From: CAYXDO01 sp964463485
GTDB taxonomy: Bacteria; Myxococcota; Kuafuiibacteriia; Kuafuiibacteriales; Kuafuiibacteriaceae
NCBI GenBank assembly: GCA_964463485.1
Contig: CAYXDO010000174.1
Coordinates: 1 to 22,442 of the forward strand
DNA: 22,442 nucleotides
Direction: 5' to 3'
Part shown: piece by piece, positions 15,825 to 22,442 of the stretch
How positions within the stretch are numbered: the first letter of the stretch is position 1
How the letters are laid out: every line of letters begins with the position of its first letter
The notes under the pieces: model-generated
What the model was told of the DNA's origin: nothing
Database searches by the model: none
Seen by the model: the letters and a program-made list of their open reading frames with translations, nothing else
Translations under genes and position numbers: made by a program

Positions 15825-16028
15825 TAGCAGATCGCTGAAAAGGCTCCGAAACTCACGACGTGCCCGCCGTGACGACCGGGACCCGTGACGACCGGCCGGG
15901 ACGGCGACGGCGACGGACGGCAACGGCAACGGCAACGGCAACGAACGGAACGGCAACGAACGAAGCGCAACGGCAACGCAACGAGCGGCAACGGCAACGG
16001 CGCGGACCCGCATCGTGGCCCCTGCTAG
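15825..16028. repeat. Interspersed palindromic repeat, copy C, containing a microsatellite
   Basis: The left end TAGCAGATCGCTGAAAA and core GGCTCCGAAACTCA (15842-15855) match copies A and B. After that the copy diverges into a doubled CGTGACGACCGG (15868-15879 and 15884-15895) and a GGCAAC microsatellite. It ends in CCTGCTAG (16021-16028), as in copy B. It fills the gap between convergent genes and abuts both stop codons. Confidence 0.65.
15901..16001. repeat. GGCAAC/AACG hexanucleotide-type microsatellite
   Basis: About 100 bp of imperfect GGCGAC, GGCAAC, GAACG and GCAACG units inside repeat copy C. The frame is open in several readings only because the run lacks stops. The same type occurs at 241-282. 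Confidence 0.85.
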
Positions 16029-16035
16029 CTAGCTA
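16024..16035 (-). other. Triple TAG stop run covering all three frames
   Basis: The minus strand reads TAGCTAGCTAG here. The three TAG triplets are offset by four bases each, so they close every reading frame. The first is the stop codon of the metalloprotease gene (16033-16035), and the last falls in the terminal CCTGCTAG of repeat copy C. Confidence 0.8.
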
Positions 16036-17370
16036 GGGCGCGCGGGTTGAGGTCGTGGCTTGTGTCGCCGGAAGCCTTCGTTCTGTGCTCGCGAGCTCGA
16101 GCCCGCGCTCGATCGACTCGAGAAACGTCTTGGCTTCGTCCGAGGATGGATCGAGCGAGGTCGCGCTGCTCGCGAAGGTCTTGGCCCGCGAAGGACGTCC
16201 GAGGCCCGCGTAGGCCTTCGCGACGAGCAGGCTGACCTCGCTCATTCGACGTTTGTAACCTCCATGCAGTTGCTTGGGCGTGCTCGTGGAGGTCACGGTC
16301 AGCGTCGCCAACGCGTCCTTGAGCTCGCCTCGACCGATTTGCTCCTTGGCTCGATCGAGGAGCTGCCGAGCGTGAATCCACGGCCGACACTTGGGGCACG
16401 GGCCTGGGTTCTTCTCGAGCGTCTCGAGGCCCTCACGGTAGCTCTCGCCGGGCCGCGACGTCATGAGGCACGGGCCGGGGTGATCGAACACGTCGGGGAT
16501 GCCGAAGACCGCGTGTGCGATCTCGTGGGCGAGCAAGTACGTGCCGAGCAGCGCGGCGCGCTCGGACGCGGTCGCAGGCTTGCCGTCGAGCTCCGAGAGC
16601 ATCGGGATGCTCGTGTCGATGCCGAAGGTCGACGCCAAGAGCGCTTGGCCACGAAGCGCCTTCCTCGCGGGGTTGGGCCCGGCGATCCCGCCGATCTTGG
16701 CTCGCCCTAGGGCCGCATGAGGGTGCGGCTCCGTGAGGAGGTCGGCCAGAATGAACGTGTTCGTGATGATCACGTCGAGCTTCGGCTGCCGGCGAAGCGC
16801 GCAGCTCCACGCGACGTAGGATCGCCGCCGGGAGCCCGCGGGATCGACGAGCGGAGAGCCTTTCTCCGTTCGCTCCGCACGAATTCGCGCGACGGTGTCG
16901 GGGTAGTGGGAGGCGTAGAAATCGTACAGGTCGTCGTAGGACTTGACGGTGGCCCGGCTCTCCTGGGGCACGAAGCTGATCAGGGACTCGAGCGGCCATC
17001 GCTCGAAGAACCGCTTCGCCTCTTCCTTGCGTACGTCGAGCTCGGATCGGCCGCCGCCGTGATAACGCGCGGCGAAAAGGAGCGCGCAGTCGGGGTCCGT
17101 GATGTCGAGGTACCGCTTGTGAAAAACGTCGACCGTGCTGCGTTCGACGATTTGAAAGTCGATGGGTGAGACCGCGAACTTCTCCGCGAAGGTCGTCGAT
17201 GCCCGGGCGAGAGCCTCCTTCACCATCGCGTCTTGGAGGGCCGGAAGCTCCGGGTCCTCGACGATCCCGACGTCGAGCACGAGTCGCTTGGGTTCGGGCG
17301 CGAGGGTCGTCGGTCCGGCTTCAGCTAAGGGGCTCCACGCCGCGAGCAGCGGGAAGAGCAAGCGCCTCAC
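16033..17370 (-). CDS. Secreted archaemetzincin-like zinc metalloprotease with TPR-like tail
   Basis: 445 residues from GTG at 17370, which gives a signal peptide (MRRLLFPLLAAWSPLAEA); TTG at 17406 would add 12 residues. There is no clear ribosome site. The active-site region is HEIAH (282-286), then Asp293 and His297, then CLM (301-303) and CPKC (325-328). Archaemetzincins carry HExxHxxGxxH, a Met after a Cys, and a later CxxC, so the order matches, but here the glycine and third ligand are shifted by one or more residues. The C-terminal 110 residues form paired helices of TPR type (ARQLLDRAKEQIGRGELKDAL; VAKAYAGLGRPSRAKTFASSA). It probably acts in the periplasm or outside; the substrate is unknown. 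The gene is divergent from an S9 peptidase gene. Confidence 0.7.
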   Translation of the reverse strand: MRRLLFPLLAAWSPLAEAGPTTLAPEPKRLVLDVGIVEDPELPALQDAMVKEALARASTTFAEKFAVSPIDFQIVERSTVDVFHKRYLDITDPDCALLFAARYHGGGRSELDVRKEEAKRFFERWPLESLISFVPQESRATVKSYDDLYDFYASHYPDTVARIRAERTEKGSPLVDPAGSRRRSYVAWSCALRRQPKLDVIITNTFILADLLTEPHPHAALGRAKIGGIAGPNPARKALRGQALLASTFGIDTSIPMLSELDGKPATASERAALLGTYLLAHEIAHAVFGIPDVFDHPGPCLMTSRPGESYREGLETLEKNPGPCPKCRPWIHARQLLDRAKEQIGRGELKDALATLTVTSTSTPKQLHGGYKRRMSEVSLLVAKAYAGLGRPSRAKTFASSATSLDPSSDEAKTFLESIERGLELASTERRLPATQATTSTRAP

Positions 17371-17440
17371 GCTGCTCACAGCACACCATACGCGGGCGAA
17401 AGCCAATCTTGTGCGCGATCACCGGCTCATCGGGCGGTGT

Positions 17441-17446
17441 TATAAG
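17441..17446 (+). promoter_or_regulatory. Possible -10 box (TATAAG) for the peptidase-fumarase operon
   Basis: TATAAG ends 7 bp before the ATG at 17454. If it is the -10 element, transcription would start at or next to the ATG, giving a leaderless mRNA. No -35 box is found at 16-18 bp. The gene has no Shine-Dalgarno sequence, which is consistent. Confidence 0.25.
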
Positions 17447-17453
17447 CCGCTCG

Positions 17454-19499
17454 ATGTCGAGGTTGGCTTCCTCGGTTCTCGTGCTGGCAGTCGGGTGCGC
17501 CTCCGGCCCCCAAACCGTGGAGCTGAAGGTCGAAGTCTGTCCTCCTGCTCGAACGGCCACGGTCCAGGCGACCCAGGCTACGCACGAAAGCACTGTCAAG
17601 CCCGGTCGAGAAACTCGAGGGAGCTTGCACCTCGAAGGCGTGCCACCATCCACACCTGAGCTCGACGAGCGCGTCAGCGCCTACCAGAACGCGCGCCGTG
17701 CGCGCTTGGCCGCGATCTCGACCTCCGGCGGCGTCCTGATTCGGACTCGTTTCGGGAGCTCCGACCAGCTCCATTGGGTGGCGTCTCCCGGCGCGGCCCG
17801 CCGGCAACTCACCTTCTTCAAGGAACCCATAGGAGAGGTCGCCGTTTCCAAAAACCCCAAAAATCCCACGTTACTCGTGTCCACCGATACCGGAGGCAAC
17901 GAACGGTACCAAATTTATCGAGTGGAGAAGGACGGACGCGGCGTCCTCATCACGGACGGCAAGTCGTCGAACCGAAGCCTCGCGCTCTCCAACGACGGTT
18001 CCAAGGTCGCGTACATGTCGACCGAGCGGAACGGCAAGGACTTCGACGTGTGGGTCGCCGACGTCGCTACCGGGAAGAAAGCGCTCGTCCACCAGAGCGC
18101 AGACGGCTGGTGGCAGCCCCTCGACTGGAGCCCCAACGACGACGCGCTCGTGGTGCTCCATCCGATCTCGGTCACCAAGAGCACTCTCCACGTCATCGTC
18201 CCCGGCAAAGGCGTGACTCACTCGCTCCAACCCAAGGCCGGAGAACGCGACATCGCCTACGGAGAGTCCGCGGTGTTCTCCGCCGACGGCAAAGGGTTGT
18301 TTTTCTCGAGTGATCAAGGCCGAGACACCAAGGCGCTCTTCTACCGAGACCTGGAGAAGGAGACCGACGTCCTCGTCTCGGACGCGGCCCACTGGGACGT
18401 CGAGCGCATTTTCGCGGACCCTCAGCGCCGGCGAATCGGCGTCAACATCAACGCCGGTGGCTTCAACGAGATACGAATCTTCGAGGCGCGGACGAAAAAA
18501 CAGGTGGCCGCACCCACGTTGCCGAGGGGGGCGATCATAGAGACCGCGCTCGATGCCGACGGCCGCCTGTTCTTCACGTTCGAATCACCCAAGTCACCCG
18601 CCGATGTGTACTCTTGGAAGGGTGGGGCGAAGTCACCCGAGCGATGGACCGAGAGTGAGCCCGCAGGCATGCGGCTCGATCGCATCGCCGAGGCCGAGCT
18701 CGTCGACTTTCCCACCTTCGACACCGTCCGAGACGCGAAGGCTATCGAGACCTCGCGTCGAGTTCCTGCGTTCGTCATCCGCCCTGCCGGCGCCGGACCC
18801 TTCCCGATCGTGGTGTTGATTCACGGCGGCCCTGAAGCGCAGAGCAGACCCATGTTCTCGGCGCAGACCGCCATGCTCGCGGCGGAGATGGGAATTGCCG
18901 TCGTTCAACCCAACGTCCGCGGTTCGACGGGCTACGGCCGAGCCTACACCGAGCTCGACAACGGCAAGCTGCGAGAAGACTCGGTCAAAGACATCGGAGC
19001 GCTTCTCGGAGCGCTTCCAACGATTCCGAAGTTGGACCCATCCAGGGTCGCCTTGCTCGGCGGATCTTACGGGGGCTTCATGGTGCTGGCCTCCGGAATT
19101 CGATACCCGGACAAGATCTCGGCGATCGTCGACGTCGTGGGGATCAGCAACTTCGTCACTTTCTTGGAGAGCACCGAACCCTATCGAAGGGACCTGCGAA
19201 GGGTCGAGTATGGAGACGAGCGGGATCCCGCGATGCGAGCCTTTCTCGAGAGTGTCTCTCCGCTCAATCGCGCCCACGAGATCTCGGACCCGCTGTTCGT
19301 GGTTCAAGGTCAAAACGACCCGCGCGTCCCGGTCGATGAGTCCGAGCAAATCGTCGCCAAGGTGCGACAAAATCGTGAGGTCTGGTACATGCTCGCCACC
19401 AACGAAGGTCACGGCTTCCGCAAGAAGGAGAACCAAGACGCCATGATGTCCGCGATCTCCGCCTTCCTCGAAAAGAACCTGATCGGAGCCAAGCCATGA
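17454..19499 (+). CDS. S9-family prolyl oligopeptidase-like serine peptidase, lipoprotein
   Basis: 681 residues from ATG at 17454, the start that gives the lipoprotein signal MSRLASSVLVLAVGC (lipobox AVGC); the frame continues upstream antisense to the metalloprotease gene and is rejected. Residues about 80-440 form a WD40/PD40-like propeller (LALSNDGSKVAYMS, VFSADGKGLFFSS, DWSPNDDALVV). The C-terminal alpha/beta hydrolase domain starts near HGGPEAQSRP and has the oxyanion region QPNVRGSTGYGR. The catalytic triad is Ser538 in GGSYGGF, Asp622 in GQNDPRVP and His653 in EGHGF. The family cleaves short peptides; this one is probably tethered to a membrane facing the periplasm or outside. It is followed 16 bp later by the fumarase gene through a duplicated junction. 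Confidence 0.9.
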   Translation: MSRLASSVLVLAVGCASGPQTVELKVEVCPPARTATVQATQATHESTVKPGRETRGSLHLEGVPPSTPELDERVSAYQNARRARLAAISTSGGVLIRTRFGSSDQLHWVASPGAARRQLTFFKEPIGEVAVSKNPKNPTLLVSTDTGGNERYQIYRVEKDGRGVLITDGKSSNRSLALSNDGSKVAYMSTERNGKDFDVWVADVATGKKALVHQSADGWWQPLDWSPNDDALVVLHPISVTKSTLHVIVPGKGVTHSLQPKAGERDIAYGESAVFSADGKGLFFSSDQGRDTKALFYRDLEKETDVLVSDAAHWDVERIFADPQRRRIGVNINAGGFNEIRIFEARTKKQVAAPTLPRGAIIETALDADGRLFFTFESPKSPADVYSWKGGAKSPERWTESEPAGMRLDRIAEAELVDFPTFDTVRDAKAIETSRRVPAFVIRPAGAGPFPIVVLIHGGPEAQSRPMFSAQTAMLAAEMGIAVVQPNVRGSTGYGRAYTELDNGKLREDSVKDIGALLGALPTIPKLDPSRVALLGGSYGGFMVLASGIRYPDKISAIVDVVGISNFVTFLESTEPYRRDLRRVEYGDERDPAMRAFLESVSPLNRAHEISDPLFVVQGQNDPRVPVDESEQIVAKVRQNREVWYMLATNEGHGFRKKENQDAMMSAISAFLEKNLIGAKP

Positions 19500-19520
19500 T
19501 GATTGGAGCCAAGCCATGAA
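19481..19520 (+). repeat. 20-bp tandem duplication at the peptidase/fumarase junction
   Basis: GATCGGAGCCAAGCCATGAT (19481-19500) is followed immediately by GATTGGAGCCAAGCCATGAA (19501-19520), differing at two positions. The first copy carries the peptidase stop (TGA 19497-19499); the second carries the ribosome site GGAG and the fumarase ATG (19516). In a single copy the stop and start would overlap as ATGA, so the genes were probably coupled before the duplication. Confidence 0.9.
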
Positions 19521-21162
19521 GGAGTTTCGATTCCAAGAGATCCTGCCCCACGAAGGGCACGACGACACCCTCTACCGAAGCCTCGGGACCGAGGGACTCA
19601 GCACGCTCGACCTCGGCGGACTGGAGCTGCTCAAGGTCGAGCCTGCTGTCCTGACCAGGCTCGCGAGCGAAGCGATGCGCGACATCGCCCACTTCCTCCG
19701 GCCGGGTCACCTCGCTCAACTCAGAGCCATCTTCGACGACCCCGAGGCATCCGCCAACGACCGTTTCGTGGCCCTCGACCTACTCAAGAACGCCAACATC
19801 GCCGCCGGCGGAGTGCTCCCGATGTGCCAAGACACCGGTACGGCGATCGTGGTCGGCAAGAAGGGACAGCTCGTCTTCACCGGAGGCGGTGACGAGCCTG
19901 CGCTGGCCCGCGGCATCTACCAGACGTATCAGACGTCCAACCTTCGCTACTCTCAGGTCGCTCCGATCACGTTCTTCGACGAGAAGAACACCGGCGACAA
20001 CCTACCGGCGCAGATCGAGCTCTTCGCGACGGACGGAGCCGAGTACAGGCTGCTGTTCATGGCCAAGGGCGGCGGTTCGGCGAACAAGAGTTACCTGTAT
20101 CAGGAGACCAAGGCGCTGTTGAACCCGAAGAGCCTGATGGTGTTCCTCGACCAGAAGCTCCGAACGCTCGGTACGGCGGCGTGCCCGCCGTACCATCTCG
20201 CCGTCGTCGTCGGCGGGACCTCCGCCGAGTATGCGCTGAAAGTCGCCAAGCTGGCGAGCGCTCGGGACCTCGACGATCTCCCGACGTCGGGCAACGAGCT
20301 CGGGCGTGGCTTTCGTGACTTGGAGGTCGAGGCGAAGGTCCTCGAGCTCACTCGAACGATGGGGATCGGCGCTCAATTCGGCGGGAAATATTTTTGCCAC
20401 GACGTTCGGGTCATTCGCTTGCCGCGACACGGAGCTTCCTGTCCGGTCGCCATCGCCGTGTCTTGCTCCGCGGATCGGCAGGCCAAGGCGAAGATCACCA
20501 AGGAAGGTATCTTCCTCGAGCAGCTCGAGACCGATCCGGCCAAGTATCTGCCCGAGGACGACGGGATCGGCAGCGGAGCCGTCGTGCCGATCGATCTCAG
20601 GCGACCCATGAGTGAGATCCGCGCGCAGCTCTCGAAGCTGCCGGTCCGTTCGAGAGTATCACTCACCGGGCCGATGATCGTGGCCCGAGACATCGCCCAC
20701 GCCAAGATCAAAGAGCGCCTCGATCGGGGCGAGGGCCTGCCTGAGTACGTGAAGAATCACGCCATTTATTACGCCGGACCGGCCAAGACGCCCAAGGGCC
20801 TCGCTTCGGGCGCGTTCGGACCCACCACGGCCGGTCGGATGGACGCGTACGTGGAGCAATTCCAGGCCAGCGGCGGCAGCTTCGTGATGTTGGCCAAAGG
20901 CAATCGCTCGGCTGCGGTCACGGAAGCCTGCAAAAAGTACGGCGGATTTTACTTGGGTTCGATCGGAGGGCCGGCCGCGAGGCTGGCGCAAGACAACATC
21001 AAGAAGGTCGAGGTCCTCGAGTATGCCGAGCTCGGGATGGAGGCGGTCTTTCGGATCGAGGTCGTGGACTTTCCGGCGTTCGTCGTGGTGGACGACAAGG
21101 GCAATGACTTCTTCGCCGAGTTCATGAACCCAAGACCTGCGTCCAAGCTGCCCGTCCTTTGA
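19516..21162 (+). CDS. fumA: Class I fumarate hydratase (4Fe-4S)
   Basis: 548 residues, the same length as E. coli FumA, from ATG at 19516 with GGAG eight bases upstream. It interconverts fumarate and malate in the TCA cycle using an oxygen-labile [4Fe-4S] cluster. The cluster cysteines are Cys104 (PMCQDTGTA), Cys223 (AACPPYH) and Cys317 (VSCSADR), one residue off the FumA positions 105, 224 and 318. Other family marks are the N-terminal domain through GGGSANKSYLYQET, the LPRHGASCP segment, and the C-terminal beta domain with LTGPMIVARDIAHAK and HAIYYAGP. It is a single-chain enzyme (alpha and beta parts fused). It is downstream of an S9 peptidase gene with a duplicated junction. I cannot tell from the window whether a class II FumC also exists. 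Confidence 0.97.
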   Translation: MKEFRFQEILPHEGHDDTLYRSLGTEGLSTLDLGGLELLKVEPAVLTRLASEAMRDIAHFLRPGHLAQLRAIFDDPEASANDRFVALDLLKNANIAAGGVLPMCQDTGTAIVVGKKGQLVFTGGGDEPALARGIYQTYQTSNLRYSQVAPITFFDEKNTGDNLPAQIELFATDGAEYRLLFMAKGGGSANKSYLYQETKALLNPKSLMVFLDQKLRTLGTAACPPYHLAVVVGGTSAEYALKVAKLASARDLDDLPTSGNELGRGFRDLEVEAKVLELTRTMGIGAQFGGKYFCHDVRVIRLPRHGASCPVAIAVSCSADRQAKAKITKEGIFLEQLETDPAKYLPEDDGIGSGAVVPIDLRRPMSEIRAQLSKLPVRSRVSLTGPMIVARDIAHAKIKERLDRGEGLPEYVKNHAIYYAGPAKTPKGLASGAFGPTTAGRMDAYVEQFQASGGSFVMLAKGNRSAAVTEACKKYGGFYLGSIGGPAARLAQDNIKKVEVLEYAELGMEAVFRIEVVDFPAFVVVDDKGNDFFAEFMNPRPASKLPVL

Positions 21163-21166
21163 ATCA

Positions 21167-21185
21167 CGCTCCGGCCCTGGGAGCG
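21167..21185 (+). terminator. Hairpin after the fumarase gene
   Basis: CGCTCC (21167-21172) pairs with GGAGCG (21180-21185) four bases past the fumarase stop. It is GC-rich but not followed by a T-run, so it is only a candidate terminator. Confidence 0.4.
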
Positions 21186-21213
21186 CAGGCATCGCGGCGA
21201 CGGTCTACCGGGA

Positions 21214-21360
21214 TTACGAACCGACCGATCGTGTGAGTCCGTTCGAGGGACGCACGACCTTGGTGGCCAGGCCAACGGCGAGCCGGGCCAGCACCAGTCC
21301 GCCGAAGACATCCACGATGAAGTGCTGCTTGACCAGGACCGTCGAAGTCGAAATTTGGGC
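21214..21360 (-). pseudogene. 3' fragment of a PAP2-family phosphatase gene
   Basis: Reading the minus strand from about 21360 to the TAA at 21216-21214 gives ISTSTVLVKQHFIVDVFGG, then LVLARLAVGLATK and a short tail. The S-x6-H-x3-D arrangement in STVLVKQHFIVD is the third motif of the PAP2 (phosphatidic acid phosphatase type 2/acid phosphatase) superfamily, followed by its last membrane helix. Nothing upstream (above about 21360) continues the PAP2 fold; the sequence switches to a plus-strand MopE-like remnant. It is therefore a truncated 3' end of about 45 codons, convergent with the fumarase gene. It has no start and is surely not functional. Confidence 0.7.
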
Positions 21361-21845
21361 TCGGTGTGTGTCGACGAAGTCACCCCCGCGAGCGGCGACG
21401 ATTGCGACACGTTCGACAACGACTGCAACGGCGGCACGACTGCAACGGACAGCTCGACGAAGGCTGACGGTGTCGCCGTTTGCGACGGCGATTGCGACGA
21501 TCAGGATCCGTTCCGTGCTCCGGGCTTCTTAGAGCGGTGTGACTACGCGGACAACGACTGCGACGCCGGCATCAACGAAGCTGCGGCGACGAGCTCGACA
21601 ACGACTGCGACAGGCGGATCGACGAAGACGTCGGCGAAGACGCTGACGGCGTCACGACATGCGAGGGCGACTGCGACGACCGATTCTCAGCCGTGAAACC
21701 CGGCGCCGCCGAGGTGTGCGACGGCTCCGACAACGACTGCAACGGCTTGGTCGATGAAGGTTACGACCAAGACGGAGATCGAGCGATGACGTGCGTCGGC
21801 GGTGCGGGGCGGGAGCCGCGGGGTGGCGGTCGTGGCGCAGGCTAG
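21361..21845 (+). pseudogene. Frameshifted remnant of a MopE-like (DNDCNG-repeat) surface protein gene
   Basis: Repeats of the putative metal-binding MopE type ('CDxxDNDCNGxxDE...CDGDCDD') are clear, but they are split across frames. The frame at 21361 gives GDDCDTFDNDCNGG; a +2 shift at 21438 gives DCNGQLDEG and a stop; the first frame resumes with ADGVAVCDGDCDDQDPF and CDYADNDCDAGINEA. From 21588 the other frame gives DELDNDCDRRIDED, CEGDCDD, PGAAEVCDGSDNDCNGLVDEG and ends at TAG 21843-21845. The 17-bp segment starting GACTGCAACGGCGGCAC at 21421 is partly duplicated at 21438, explaining the first shift. The second shift coincides with a missing stretch between repeats. Intact relatives are secreted and Cys/Asp-rich. 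No start codon or signal peptide remains. Confidence 0.75.
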
Positions 21846-22352
21846 GTTAGCGCGTCTTGCGGCGACCGGATGACGACGGGATCCAACCGGGTGGCGGTGC
21901 TGTCCGTGCGGGCAGCCGACGAACGCGCCATTGAGCGGCTAGTCGCGAGCGCCACCTCGAGCTTGCGCTCGTGGGTCCTGCGCGCGTCACCTAGAAGAGA
22001 TTCTATTCTGCAAGGGAGCGAGGTTCGTCGGACAGTCCGCTGATACTCAGCGCGGCCACGGTTCAAAGTGTCGCAGAGGCCATACTCACGGCCAAAAAAG
22101 CCCACTCGAGAGGCCGCGCTCGAGGGACGCAGCTCAGGAAGTGTTCGTCGTCGAACGCGAAGATGTTCAGCGACGAACCAAAGCAGAGTACAGCGGCGCG
22201 GAGAGCGGCCGAAGTTCCAGAGTTCCGGATCCTCGAGACGACTTCAGCTCGACGCGGTCCTGGAGATCCGCGAGGCCTATGCTCGAACAGACCGGATAAG
22301 GGCAGGCTTGAAGCTGACCGAAACTCCACCGTTGGTGCGCGACGCTCCTCCT
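21846..22352. other. Region without recognised genes
   Basis: About 500 bp with no recognised family. The minus-strand frame 22063-22329 (88 codons) has fairly high G/C in third positions near its 3' half (for example SLNIFAFDDEHFLSC) and could be a small hypothetical gene. On the plus strand, fragments AARRAAEVPEFRILE and, after a frame change, LDAVLEIREAYARTD look protein-like and run into the terminal repeat. Both readings are weak; I take the stretch as probable gene debris. Confidence 0.35.
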
Positions 22353-22442
22353 GATTCGGAGGTCAGATTCGGAGGTCTGACTCGGACGTCTGACTCGGAG
22401 GTCAGATTCGGAGGTCTGACTCGGAGGTCAGATTCGGAGGTC
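22353..22442. repeat. 13-bp tandem repeat array at the window end
   Basis: Seven units of consensus GAYTCGGAGGTCW (last one cut by the window end): GATTCGGAGGTCA, GATTCGGAGGTCT, GACTCGGACGTCT and so on. Units with T and C at position 3, and with A and T at position 13, partly alternate, suggesting a higher-order 26-bp unit. It is the inverted counterpart of the array at 1-52. Read in frame it would encode a 13-residue repeat (SDSEVRFGGLTRT-like), but no gene containing it is established. Confidence 0.93.

Noticed and set aside
14048..16013. Two long minus-strand frames (444 and 466 codons)
   Set aside because: They lie opposite the transthyretin-like lipoprotein and PEGA genes, both with signal peptides and recognised domains, and partly read through the microsatellite.
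17166..17453. N-terminal extension of the S9 peptidase frame
   Set aside because: It overlaps the divergent metalloprotease gene and precedes a perfect lipoprotein signal at 17454.
22353..22442. Terminal repeats as a CRISPR array
   Set aside because: Units are contiguous 13-mers with no spacers, and no cas genes are present.

Overview
The window looks like a GC-rich deltaproteobacterial genome of myxobacterial type (Myxococcota, Polyangiales-like). The basis is family content, not a database match: many large secreted lipoproteins, pre-peptidase C-terminal (PPC) and PEGA domains, a MopE-like 'DNDCNG' repeat remnant, frequent GTG/TTG starts, and GGCAAC hexanucleotide microsatellites. I see no rRNA, tRNA, CRISPR array, intact insertion sequence or phage gene.

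Layout. 1-441 is non-coding, with a 13-bp tandem repeat, a microsatellite and a perfect palindrome. 442-4107 (+) is an envelope operon: a small Cys-rich lipoprotein, a PPC lipoprotein and a porin-like barrel. 4199-7090 (-) holds a paralogue of the first lipoprotein, a LuxR-type regulator with a PAS-like segment, and a beta-propeller-like lipoprotein. 7410-8204 (+) is a proline-rich tail-anchored protein. 8529-9887 (+) is a YjjJ-type HipA kinase, and 10156-10692 (+) a small alarmone hydrolase-like HD protein. 10895-14040 (-) is a two-gene glycan operon: asparagine-synthase-type amidotransferase, then a GT4 glycosyltransferase. 14153-15824 (+) encodes a transthyretin-like lipoprotein and a PEGA protein. 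16033-17370 (-) is an archaemetzincin-like metalloprotease with a TPR-like tail. 17454-21162 (+) is an S9 peptidase followed by class I fumarase. 21163-22442 is gene debris (a PAP2 3' fragment and a frameshifted MopE-like gene) and ends in a second 13-bp tandem repeat array.

The most notable structure is not a gene. An interspersed palindromic repeat (core GGCTCCGAAACTCA) occurs three times, always 3' of a gene, and twice exactly between convergent genes. There its ends supply or abut the stop codons, and in one case a degenerate arm encodes the C-terminus of the glycosyltransferase. A related 13-bp repeat unit lies at both ends of the window in opposite orientation.

Possible joint functions: the 442-4107 operon probably builds a surface or outer-membrane assembly. 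The HipA kinase and alarmone hydrolase could both touch the stringent response. The amidotransferase and glycosyltransferase probably modify a surface polysaccharide. Peptidase and fumarase are a tight pair whose junction was tandemly duplicated. Many start codons are uncertain because Shine-Dalgarno sequences are weak; this is stated gene by gene.
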